From Posidoniimonas corsicana (GTDB taxonomy: Bacteria > Planctomycetota > Planctomycetia > Pirellulales > Lacipirellulaceae), in assembly GCF_007859765.1 (NCBI RefSeq), contig NZ_SIHJ01000001.1:3079156-3143155 (forward strand): 64,000 nt of DNA, given 5' to 3'. A program made the position numbers and the translations under genes. Under the pieces are notes generated by a model. The model searched no databases. It saw only the letters and a program-made list of their open reading frames with translations, and was not told the origin of the DNA. Below, piece after piece: positions 33,314 through 40,854 of this stretch; positions within the stretch are counted from its first letter, which is position 1, and every line of letters begins with the position of its first letter.

Positions 33314-33545
33314 GTCTACAACCAGTCGCTATTCGGCCGAGGTGGCTTTGAGACTTATCGTTGGCGATAGGACCTTGAGCCTCTCGCACCTTGGCCCAGA
33401 CGGGTTTGTAGTCCGCGGACCATGCGAGCCCATCGAGTCGTGTAACGCAACGATAGAAGTTGTTGTCGACGGACGCAAAAAGACAAAGCGGGTTTTTCTG
33501 CCTCATGGTGTGCAAGCGCCCGGCGTTCGTGTGATGTATCTCTAG
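33312..33545 (+). CDS. Small beta-rich protein divergent to the kinase-like gene
   Basis: 77 residues from ATG 33312, starting MSTTSRYSAEVALRLIVGDR. Alternating hydrophobic stretches (FVVRGPCEPI, CNATIEVVVDG, KTKRVFLPHG) suggest a small beta barrel, somewhat like PilZ, but without RxxxR/DxSxxG motifs. The start codon overlaps that of the kinase-like gene on the other strand, so any promoter of each gene must lie inside the other. The two may form a module. The function is unknown. Confidence 0.5.
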   Translation: MSTTSRYSAEVALRLIVGDRTLSLSHLGPDGFVVRGPCEPIESCNATIEVVVDGRKKTKRVFLPHGVQAPGVRVMYL

Positions 33546-33710
33546 CACGAGGCGGCTACACCAGCCACGATTCTCGCGAAACCACGCTAGTGTGGTTGCT
33601 TCTTGTGCCTCCGCTGCCAATAATCGCCCCCGGTTTGGACGGGGCCCACACCAGCATCTTGGTGTTCACCGCGCTCGCCCCGTCGCGTCACTGGTCCCGA
33701 GGTGGTGCGC

Positions 33711-34094
33711 ATGGTCGCGTTCAACGTCCCGGTGTTCGGCGGTCAGCGTATGCCGTCGCTGGCGATGCCCCTTCTCTACGCGGCCCACGACGACCTGAAG
33801 CGCGGGCACGAGATAGCCGCCGCCGCCAAGGTCAGGGTGGCGCTGTGCCGGTACCTGACCGCCCTGTGCGAGTTGCACAACTGCCTGCCCCGTCGCCGGC
33901 ACACCGCCAGCCGCCTGATGAGGGCACTACAGCGCGCCGGTTGCGATGGCTGCTTTGAGTACCTCGAAGAGATAATCGAGAGCTGTGACGCCGTCCTGCG
34001 TTGCGAGAAGCCGGGGTGCTCCATCAAGGCGTGTGTTGAAATTGCGGCCGACCTGATCGACACCAGGATTGATGAGCGTGATGGCGACCCATAG
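33711..34094 (+). CDS. Helical element protein, function unknown
   Basis: 127 residues from ATG 33711 (GTG 33702 is possible). It has helices such as ALCRYLTALCELHNCLPRRR and YLEEIIESCDAVLRCEKPGC, with eight cysteines in the protein, several in C-x4-C-like spacings. There is no membrane segment or known motif. It is the last gene before the right end of the element. Confidence 0.5.
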   Translation: MVAFNVPVFGGQRMPSLAMPLLYAAHDDLKRGHEIAAAAKVRVALCRYLTALCELHNCLPRRRHTASRLMRALQRAGCDGCFEYLEEIIESCDAVLRCEKPGCSIKACVEIAADLIDTRIDERDGDP

Positions 34095-34100
34095 CGCCGC

Positions 34101-34128
34101 CCAGGGTAAATTCCAGGGTACGTTACCC
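34101..34128. promoter_or_regulatory. GGGTA repeats near the right end (possible integrase/Xis sites)
   Basis: CCAGGGTA is repeated at 34101-34108 and 34113-34120, and GGGTA-CGT-TACCC forms an inverted repeat (34116-34128). These match the GGGTA/TACCC repeats beside the left end. They lie about 120-150 bases inside attR, a usual distance for arm-type sites. The role is inferred. Confidence 0.4.
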
Positions 34129-34250
34129 CCGAACGATAGCTAAGGCGTGCGAATCCCCGAGAACTCTTGCACACTCGGTACCCCGCCTCTAAGATTAGCT
34201 AGCGTTGTTAACCATTCACGCTTGTTGGCTTTGCTTAGCGTTGGGGTAGC

Positions 34251-34297
34251 GGCTGGCAGCCAAAAGGTCAGCGGTTCGAGCCCGCTATCCTCCACTC
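34251..34297. repeat. attR: right attachment site (47-bp direct repeat)
   Basis: Exact second copy of 23999-24045, the 3' part of tRNA-Ala from the anticodon arm on. The 5' half of the tRNA is missing, so this is not a second tRNA gene. Confidence 0.95.
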
Positions 34298-34338
34298 CCC
34301 CCGCTGCCTCAGCAAGAGGCGTCGGGGATCCGCCTCCT

Positions 34339-34365
34339 AGCCCTTGCACCGCAAGGGCTTTTTTT
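34339..34365 (+). terminator. Rho-independent terminator, probably the original tRNA-Ala terminator
   Basis: A 9-bp perfect stem AGCCCTTGC/GCAAGGGCT (34339-34347, 34351-34359) with loop ACC is followed by seven T. It lies 42 bases after attR. Without the element it would stand about 44 bases after tRNA-Ala, so the insertion has moved it 10 kb away from the tRNA. Confidence 0.85.
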
Positions 34366-34470
34366 GTGGGCTAACCGTGCAGCTCTGGAGTCCGCGGCCG
34401 GCGCCCGACGGGGGCTGCGGCCGGTTCGTTCCGAGGGCTGCAGTAGTGTAGCCCACAACCACCGCCCGCC

Positions 34471-35829
34471 GTGCCTGCATCCCCGCCAGAACCGTCGCAA
34501 CCCGCCCACCACGCCCCGCCCGGCGTCTACTGGCGGCTGTCGCTGATGATGGGGCTGCAGTGGGCCACGATCGGCGCCTGGACCAGCACGCTGGCCACCT
34601 ACATCGGCGCCAACACGGGCCCCAGCGGCGAGGCGATCTTTGGTTCCGCGTTCGTCGGCGACATCGGGGCCGCGACCGCCATCGGGGCGTTGTTTTCGCC
34701 GGCACTGTGCGGGCTGCTGGTGGACCGCTGGTTCAACACCGAGTGGGTGCTTGCCGCCCTCAACGCGCTCAGCGCGGTGCTGCTGGTCGCGCTCTCGGTG
34801 TGCGGTCACCAGGGGTTGTTCTTCCTGATCGCGGTCTGCTACTACCTGGCGTACGCGCCGACCGGCGCGCTGGCCAGCAGCATGGCGCTGCGGCAGCTGC
34901 CCAACTCGGCGCAGGACTTCCCGCGTGTGCGGGCGATGGGCACGGTTGGCTACATCGTCACGGCCAGCCTGGTGGGGCTGTGGCCCAAGCTGACCGGCTA
35001 CAGCATCGAGGCGACCGTTATCCCGATGTGGATCGGCGCCGCGGTGCACCTGATCTACACGTTCTACGCGCTGACGCTGCCGTCGACTCCGCCGGAAGAG
35101 TCCGACCCGGCCAGCCCGCTCAGCGGCGCCGGCCAGCTGTGGCGCAGCCGCAGCGTGCTGGCATTCCTGGCGATCTCCCTGCTGGTGGCGATCCCGTTCC
35201 GCGGGTACGAGTCGTTCATCAACCTCTACCTCAACCAGAACAACTACGCCTACCCGGCCTGGGTGCAGACGTTCGCGCAGTACTCCGAGGTGCTGGTGAT
35301 GCTCGCCATCCCGCTGCTCACCGCCCGGTTCCGATTGAAGAACCTGGTGCTGGTGGGAGTGCTGGCGTGGGCCGCGCGGTTCGCGTTTCTGGCGTTCTCC
35401 GACGGCGCCGCTCATCCCTGGATGACCTACACGGCGATCTCGCTGCACGGGTTCAGCTTCGTGCTGGTGTTCATCCTCGGTCAGCTGTACATCGACCGGC
35501 TCGCGCCGCCCGGGCTCCGCGGCTCCGCCCAGGGTCTGCACGTGCTCGCGGTGTTCGGGGTCGGATCGATGATCAGCGCCCGCCTGTCCGGCTGGGCCCA
35601 GTCCGTCTGGCTGACCCCCGTTGGCGTCGACCCGCCGCCGTACGAGTGGCGTAGCTTCTGGCTGCTGCAGTGCGGCGTGAGCCTGGCGGCCGCACTGCTG
35701 TTCGCTGTGTTCTTCTTCGAGGCGCCGCACCACCCGCCCTCCACGCCCAACGAAGACGACGACTCCCAGCCGGTCGAGGCCGACCCCGAAGAGGTCAGCT
35801 CGGCCGAGTCGAACAACCCTGTTGCGTAG
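34471..35829 (+). CDS. MFS transporter, nucleoside:H+ symporter (NupG) -like
   Basis: 452 residues with 12 predicted membrane helices. The opening LSLMMGLQWATIGAWTSTLATYI, ATAIGALFSPALCGLLVDRWF and VRAMGTVGYIVTASLVG resemble the NupG/XapB branch of the major facilitator superfamily, which imports nucleosides with protons. The C-terminal tail is acidic. GTG 34471 has no good Shine-Dalgarno; a methionine at ~residue 26 is an alternative but would cut into the first helix. It ends 25 bases from the convergent comM. Confidence 0.85.
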   Translation: MPASPPEPSQPAHHAPPGVYWRLSLMMGLQWATIGAWTSTLATYIGANTGPSGEAIFGSAFVGDIGAATAIGALFSPALCGLLVDRWFNTEWVLAALNALSAVLLVALSVCGHQGLFFLIAVCYYLAYAPTGALASSMALRQLPNSAQDFPRVRAMGTVGYIVTASLVGLWPKLTGYSIEATVIPMWIGAAVHLIYTFYALTLPSTPPEESDPASPLSGAGQLWRSRSVLAFLAISLLVAIPFRGYESFINLYLNQNNYAYPAWVQTFAQYSEVLVMLAIPLLTARFRLKNLVLVGVLAWAARFAFLAFSDGAAHPWMTYTAISLHGFSFVLVFILGQLYIDRLAPPGLRGSAQGLHVLAVFGVGSMISARLSGWAQSVWLTPVGVDPPPYEWRSFWLLQCGVSLAAALLFAVFFFEAPHHPPSTPNEDDDSQPVEADPEEVSSAESNNPVA

Positions 35830-35854
35830 GCGCCCTGTCCGCTTCAGTCGCCGG

Positions 35855-37393
35855 TCAGCTCCACAGCTTGCGGTCCAGCATCCGGTAGTTGACCGCCTCG
35901 CTCACGTGCTCGGCGCCGATGGTCGGCTTGCCGTCGAGGTCGGCGATCGTGCGGGCCACCCGCAGCACCTTGTCGTGCGCGCGGGCGGACAGGCCCAGGT
36001 GGTGCACGCTCTCGCGCAGCAGCTCCGCGCCGCGGACGTCTGGCCGGCAGTGCCGCCGCACCTCCTGCGGGCTCATGCTGGCGTTGGTCATCACGCCCGA
36101 GTCCTCAAACCGTGTCCGCTGCACGCGCCGGGCTTCGGCAACCTGCTCGCGCATGGCGGTGCTGCTGGTGCCCTCGACCACGGACGACAGCTCCTGGTAG
36201 TCAACCGCCGGCACCTCAATGTGCAGGTCGATTCGGTCGAGCAAGGGTCCCGAGATCTTCGCCATGTACCGCTCCACCTGCATCACCGAGCAGTGGCACT
36301 CGCGACGCGGGTCGTTCCGGTAGCCGCACGGACACGGGTTCAGCGAGGCGATCAGCATGAAGTCCGCCGGGAACCGGTTGCTGGCCAGCGCCCGGCTGAT
36401 GGTCACGTGCCCGTCCTCCAGCGGCTGGCGGAGCACCTCGAGCGTCTGGCGGTTGAACTCCGGCAGCTCGTCCAGGAACAGCACACCGTGGTGCGCGAGG
36501 CTGATCTCGCCGGGCGAGGGCGTCGAACCGCCGCCGACCAGGCCCGCGTTGCTGATGGTGTGGTGCGGCGCGCGGAACGGCCGCTGGGCCATCAACGCCT
36601 GGCCTTCCTCTAACCGACCAACCGCGCTATAGATCCGGGTGGTGTCGATCGACTCGTCGGCCGACAGGTCCGGCAGGATCGTCGGCGCCCGCTTGGCGAG
36701 CATTGTCTTGCCCGACCCCGGCGGGCCAAGCATCAGCAGGTTATGGTTTCCTGCCGCAGCGATCGTCATCGCCCGCTTGGCCATCTCCTGGCCGCGGACG
36801 TCGGCGAAGTCCACGCTGTAGCCGCCGTGCACGGCGAACAGCTCCTCCACGCGGCAGGGCTGCGGCTCGATGTCGATCTGGCCGGCGAAGAACCCCACCG
36901 CCTGCGCTAGGCTCTCGACCGCTATCACCTCCAGCCCCTTCACCACCGCCGCCTCCGAGGCGTTTTGCTGCGGCAGCACCAGGCCCCGCACGCCCGGCTG
37001 CCGCGACGCCGCCAGCGCCATCGACAACGCGCCCTTCACGGGTCGGGCGGCGCCGTCCAGCGCCACCTCGCCGACCACCGCGTACTCGCTGAGCCGCTCG
37101 ATCGGCATCTGCCCGCTGCCCGCCAGCACGCCCAGCGCGATCGGCAGGTCGAACGAAGCGGCCTGCTTCGGCAGCTCGGCCGGCGCCAGGTTAATCACGA
37201 TCCGGTCGTGCGGCCGCACAAACCCGCTGTTGACCATCGCCCGCTCGATGCGGTGCGTGCTCTCGCGGACGGCGGCCTCGGGCAGGCCGACTAGGATGGT
37301 CTTGGGCATCGCGCCGGGCGACACGTCCACCTCCGCCACCACGGGCAGCGCGTCGATTCCCAGCAGGCTGTAGGTGTGCAGCTTGGCAAGCAT
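35855..37393 (-). CDS. comM: ComM/YifB family Mg-chelatase-like AAA+ ATPase
   Basis: 512 residues. It begins MLAKLHTYSLLGIDALPVVAEVDVS, the family signature, with an N-terminal Lon-S16-like domain (~20-180, GLPEAAVRESTHRI, INLAPAELPK), then a chelatase AAA+ domain with FADVRGQEMAKRAM, Walker A MLGPPGSGKTMLAKR, FRAPHHTISNAGLVGGG and Walker B GVLFLDELPEF. The zinc-like CPCGYRNDPRRECHC loop and SGPLLDRIDLHIEVP are also present. In competent bacteria ComM drives branch migration of incoming DNA. GGAGGG precedes the ATG. Confidence 0.96.
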   Translation of the reverse strand: MLAKLHTYSLLGIDALPVVAEVDVSPGAMPKTILVGLPEAAVRESTHRIERAMVNSGFVRPHDRIVINLAPAELPKQAASFDLPIALGVLAGSGQMPIERLSEYAVVGEVALDGAARPVKGALSMALAASRQPGVRGLVLPQQNASEAAVVKGLEVIAVESLAQAVGFFAGQIDIEPQPCRVEELFAVHGGYSVDFADVRGQEMAKRAMTIAAAGNHNLLMLGPPGSGKTMLAKRAPTILPDLSADESIDTTRIYSAVGRLEEGQALMAQRPFRAPHHTISNAGLVGGGSTPSPGEISLAHHGVLFLDELPEFNRQTLEVLRQPLEDGHVTISRALASNRFPADFMLIASLNPCPCGYRNDPRRECHCSVMQVERYMAKISGPLLDRIDLHIEVPAVDYQELSSVVEGTSSTAMREQVAEARRVQRTRFEDSGVMTNASMSPQEVRRHCRPDVRGAELLRESVHHLGLSARAHDKVLRVARTIADLDGKPTIGAEHVSEAVNYRMLDRKLWS

Positions 37394-37501
37394 GGCTCGG
37401 CCCTCCGGATACTGTACGCGTGGACAGTATGCCGCGGGGCGCAGCCGAATGCAACCATCGAATCGCTGGAATCGATCGGAGAACCGTTTGGACCACCCAG
37501 C

Positions 37502-37560
37502 GGGGCCCGACTTTTGTCCCTTCTGGCGCTATCGATCCTTAGGGACAAAAGTCGGGCCCC
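37502..37560. repeat. Palindromic repeat, copy 2 (20-bp perfect stem)
   Basis: GGGGCCCGACTTTTGTCCCT (37502-37521) and its exact complement (37541-37560) enclose a 19-base loop. Its right arm contains GGGACAAAAGTCGG, identical to copy 1 near the left window edge. It lies in the 429-bp gap between comM and the mutarotase gene, which holds no gene. Confidence 0.85.
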
Positions 37561-37632
37561 ACCGCTCGCCTGAGATTCGTTTCAGGCTTGTATAGTAGTG
37601 TCTGACGAAACGCACCGATTTTCGACGGCCGA

Positions 37633-37668
37633 CTTTTGTCCACCCCTGTGGGTCGCTAGGGACAAAAG
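37633..37668. repeat. Palindromic repeat, copy 3
   Basis: CTTTTGTCC/GGACAAAAG (37633-37641, 37660-37668) with an 18-base loop that itself holds ACCC/GGGT. It is 72 bases from copy 2 and in the same orientation. The left flank GA before the arm is shared with copy 2. A lone half-site (CCTTTTGTCC) is at 48923-48932. Confidence 0.75.
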
Positions 37669-37822
37669 GGGACAGAACTCGTCGGCGCCCTCGGGCAGCC
37701 TGCCAACCTCACGCCCGTCCCGCCTGGATTGACGCCATCGCACCCCTTATTGGACCGCGCTGGGTGGCCGGTTTCTACTAGAATCCGAGGAGTTATCGAC
37801 AGCGCGATCATCAGGAACCGCC

Positions 37823-38140
37823 ATGCCCCTCCGCAAAACGTTTGTCATGTCCCTCAACCCGGGCTGCCGCGCTGAGTACCAGCGGCGGCACGACGAGCTG
37901 TGGCCCGAGATGGTCGACCTGCTCCACACGCACGGCGTCCGCAACTATACAATCGCGCTGCTGGAAGAGACCAACCAGCTGTTCGGCTACGCCGAAATCG
38001 AGAGCGAAGCACAGTGGGCGGCAATCGCCGACACCGAGGTCTGCCGCCGCTGGTGGGACCACATGCAGGACATCATGGCGACCAACCCCGACAACAGCCC
38101 GCGGTCCATTGAGCTGGTTGAGGTGTTCCATCTGGAATGA
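37823..38140 (+). CDS. rhaM: L-rhamnose mutarotase
   Basis: 105 residues. RhaM interconverts the anomers of L-rhamnose. The family pattern is clear: KTFVMSLNPGCRAEYQRRHDELWPEM (catalytic His in the YxxRHxxxWPE motif), the NYTIALLEETNQLFGYAEIE strand and RRWWDHMQDIM (paired tryptophans). AGGAA six to seven bases before the ATG is the ribosome site. No other rhamnose gene is present. Its stop overlaps an ATG of the next frame (ATGA). Confidence 0.92.
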   Translation: MPLRKTFVMSLNPGCRAEYQRRHDELWPEMVDLLHTHGVRNYTIALLEETNQLFGYAEIESEAQWAAIADTEVCRRWWDHMQDIMATNPDNSPRSIELVEVFHLE

Positions 38141-38211
38141 CCGCCGCACAACCGGGGTCGGCCCCCCCGCGACCCCTGCCCTCGCGCGACCCGGACCAAG
38201 GAATCCCCCTG

Positions 38212-39269
38212 ATGAACCCGCGCCGCCCGATCTTGCTCGCGATCTTGTTGGGCGTGCCAGTCAGCACGGGCGCCACTGCCCACGCTAGCGACGACGCCTC
38301 GCGTGACCTGGCCGTCTCAACGCTGCGGGCGTTTGCCGCTGGCCGTGAGAAGCTCACGTCAGGTGAGTTTCGTTGCGAGGGTCACCTCGACCGGTCGCGG
38401 GACCCGATTCCCCCATGCAGGGGCCGTTGGCGGTCCACTGCGTCTTCGACAACGCGGCAGACAGCGTGCTGTTTGAGCAGAGCCTCATTGAGTCAGAACG
38501 TAAAGGCAAAGTCCGCCCCGTGCGTTACGCGTCGCTGCGGAGCCCTGAGGTAGGGTTGCAATGGCGGGAAGGAGAGCATCGGGTCGTCACCCGAGATCCT
38601 CAGGGACTGTTTACGGTCGGAGCAATGCCGTTCGATCCACGGTTGGTCGGCGCCATCACGTGGGGCACGTGGAACGGAGGCATCCGCTTGCCCCCGTACG
38701 TTGAGCACGTGCTCGACGGCGCTGAGCTGACCGCTGAGGTGGCAGACGACGGAACGCATCACGTTACCTGGGTAACCGACTCGAGCAGAAACACCAAGCA
38801 GGAGTTCTGGTTCGACCCCGCCCGCGACTACGTCCCCGTGCGTTATGCAGTGGTCACTCGTAGTCACGCCAACGCCGAGTGGAAGCAGCCGCTTGAGCAA
38901 GGCGAAACAACCTGGCGGGAAGTCAACGGAATCTGGGTCCCCGCCACAACGGAGCACAACGAGCCCAACTCGAAGCACCCCCGCCGCAGGAGCTACACAT
39001 TCGAGTGGCTCTCCGTTAATCGGGCGCTGCCCCCCGATACCTTTGACCTGCAGAGCGTGCCATTGCCGCCGGGCGTGGAGGTCTTCGACCACTACGAGCG
39101 GCGGCAGAACGCCCGTCAGCGCAACGGAGAACGTGAGCGGCGGCCGCCGCCCGCGACTCAATCCAGCACGAAGGATGCGCCGCCGCTGTGGTCGCCGCAG
39201 ATCGCCGTCACGGGGCTGCTGGCCTTTGTGCTTGTGGCGTTGCTGTTCACAACGCGCCGGTCATCGTAG
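38212..39269 (+). pseudogene. Secreted, C-terminally anchored protein interrupted by a frameshift
   Basis: The frame from ATG 38212 encodes a signal peptide (PILLAILLGVPVSTGATAHA) and VSTLRAFAAGREKLTSGEF. It then shifts near the C-run at 38410-38414. The adjacent frame continues PMQGPLAVHCVFDNAADSVLFEQ through a mature domain to a C-terminal helix (IAVTGLLAFVLVALLFTT) and stop 39269. Neither half alone has both ends. One missing base in the C-run (-1 shift) joins them. The cause is a real mutation, a sequencing error, or programmed slippage. The protein resembles secreted planctomycete proteins of unknown role. Confidence 0.7.
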
Positions 39270-39459
39270 CTTGGGCCTAGCTCTATCAGCAGTCTGCTAA
39301 CGCCCTCGCTTGCGCGTCGCGGCGTTACTCGTGTGCCGTGGCGCCTTTGCCACTCTCCCACAAGACGATCGACTCGACGCCATTGTGGATGTGCGTCTCC
39401 GCAGGAGCGAATAAGCTATCCGGGCGTTCCCCCGCGGTCGAGCGCTGCGAGAGAGACCG

Positions 39460-40536
39460 TCAGATCTCGACGTGCGTGACCCCGTCGACCTCGTCGAAGT
39501 GGCCGATCTTGAGCAGCTCGCCAGGGGCGTCCGGCATCTCGGCGACGAACGCCGGGTCGCAGACCAAGAACGGGGGCGTCATCGCGATCATGGTCAGCGT
39601 GTAGAGGTACGAGCCGGAGAAGAACATGCTCATGAACCAGGGCGCCGTCTCGCCGGCGGCCTGCTGGATGAGCTGCTTGCGCTGCGCCCGCGACAGCTCC
39701 TCGTCGGCGCAGTAGCGGGCGACCACCGCGGCCCGCTGCAGCGGGTTGGTCAGCGCCAGCATCTCGTCGAAGCTGCAGCCGTCGGTGCGGCACTTGCGGT
39801 GCGTGCGGGCGGCGCCGAGCGCCACCTTGCGGCGTTTGAACTCCAGCCGGGCCTGGTACGCGTCGATCGCCTTCTGCCGCCGGTCGGAGAAGAACTTGAG
39901 CACCGCCCGCGGCGGCGTCAGCGCCAGGTTGAGCGCGGCGGTCGCGGCCTGCAGCGTCCGAACCGCGGGCGCCATCTCGGAGTACTCCTTGAACACCTCC
40001 TTCTGCACCCGGTCGATGGCGGCCATCAGGTCCTTCCGGGTGGTGAGGATCAGTTGATCGCCCGACTCGACGCACAGCGGCTTGAGGTAGTAGACCTTCA
40101 CGCCCGGCCGACGGCCCGGCCCGGCCAGGAACTCTTCCAGGCGGGTCTGCACGCAGGCGGGGATTACATCGGTGATTTTGTCGAAGTCTTCCCGCTCGGT
40201 GACCATCATGAAGAACCGCCCCTTGGGCAGCCGGATCGACGCGCGGCAGAGGTCGATCTCGCGGACCTGTGTGAACTCGTCGCGGTGCTGCTCGATCACG
40301 GTCTGCCAACGCTGGTCGCGGGGCGTGAAGGGACGCGTGTGCTTGAGCATCGACTCGGCCATCGCGGGGCTCGAGTCCTTGGGCGGCGCCCAGATCGGGT
40401 CGCCGACCCAGGCCCCAAACGGCTCCAGCTCCTGATCCAGCGTGAACGGCTTGCCTTGGCCCGGGGCGACGATCGATGGCCGCACGCGTGCGGTGGGGGC
40501 CGGGGTCGTTTGGGGACGCTGGATCGTCTTGGGCAT
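39460..40536 (-). CDS. Conserved hypothetical protein
   Basis: 358 residues, soluble, no signal peptide. The N-terminal 30 residues are proline/threonine-rich. Recognisable stretches are FGAWVGDPIWAPPKDSSPAMAE, REIDLCRASIRLPKGRFFMMVTE and, at the C-terminus, FFSGSYLYTLTMIAMTPPFLVCDP. I cannot place it in a known family. TTGGAG nine bases before the ATG is a ribosome site. It has no close same-strand neighbour. Bases 39270-39459 hold nothing recognisable. Confidence 0.65.
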   Translation of the reverse strand: MPKTIQRPQTTPAPTARVRPSIVAPGQGKPFTLDQELEPFGAWVGDPIWAPPKDSSPAMAESMLKHTRPFTPRDQRWQTVIEQHRDEFTQVREIDLCRASIRLPKGRFFMMVTEREDFDKITDVIPACVQTRLEEFLAGPGRRPGVKVYYLKPLCVESGDQLILTTRKDLMAAIDRVQKEVFKEYSEMAPAVRTLQAATAALNLALTPPRAVLKFFSDRRQKAIDAYQARLEFKRRKVALGAARTHRKCRTDGCSFDEMLALTNPLQRAAVVARYCADEELSRAQRKQLIQQAAGETAPWFMSMFFSGSYLYTLTMIAMTPPFLVCDPAFVAEMPDAPGELLKIGHFDEVDGVTHVEI

Positions 40537-40854
40537 CGTTAGGGCTCCAACTAGCAGGGCAGATCAGTGGCGGACTGCAGCACGCCGCTGGCGAGAAACG
40601 ACCGGACCCAACTCACGCTGCGCCCTGGGCGGCAAACGCCAACCAGGCGAGCACGTAGCTAGTCGCGGATCGCTGGGGAATCATTCGCCCTCGTGGGCGG
40701 GATCTTGCACGAAAAGCCGCAGCCGACTCCCACCCTATCGGCGGGACGCTTTTTCCCCGATTCTGCGGGCAGACCTGTCACCCTGGGGCCTGGCCAAGCG
40801 TCATTCAAATAAAGCGAGTTCGCCCCGCCCACCGCCCCCTCTGAGGAGCCCCCC
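40537..40854. other. Divergent intergenic region without recognised gene
   Basis: It separates the minus-strand hypothetical gene and the AhpD-like gene. The open frames here are shadows. GAGGAG just before 40855 is the ribosome site of the next gene. I see no clear promoter. Confidence 0.4.

Larger units (their letters stand above)
24046..34297 (+). mobile_element. Integrated element at tRNA-Ala; candidate capsid-encoding phage satellite (10,252 bp)
   Basis: It is bounded by 47-bp attL/attR. In order it carries a tyrosine integrase, an HTH-tailed protein, DUF1580, a small basic protein, a prim-pol/D5 helicase, two small proteins, an HNH nuclease, a P27-like small terminase, a zinc ribbon, an AlpA-like protein, an HK97-type capsid protein, a small protein, a minus-strand kinase-like gene, a beta-rich protein and a helical protein. 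No large terminase, portal, protease, tail, lysis, relaxase or mating gene is recognisable. Integrase, excisionase-like gene, primase-helicase and part of the head module, all within about 10 kb, match known phage satellites (P4-like, capsid-forming PICI). A decayed prophage is the alternative. Confidence 0.85.

Noticed and set aside
34251-34297. Second tRNA-Ala gene
   Set aside because: Only the 3' part is present; acceptor 5' strand and D arm are missing. It is the right attachment site.
23999-34297. Complete prophage or integrative conjugative element
   Set aside because: No large terminase, portal, tail, lysis, relaxase or mating-pair gene was found, so both labels are unsupported.
34140-34349. 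69-codon minus-strand frame across attR
   Set aside because: It reads the complement of the tRNA repeat and the terminator (a well-known false protein). It has no ribosome site.
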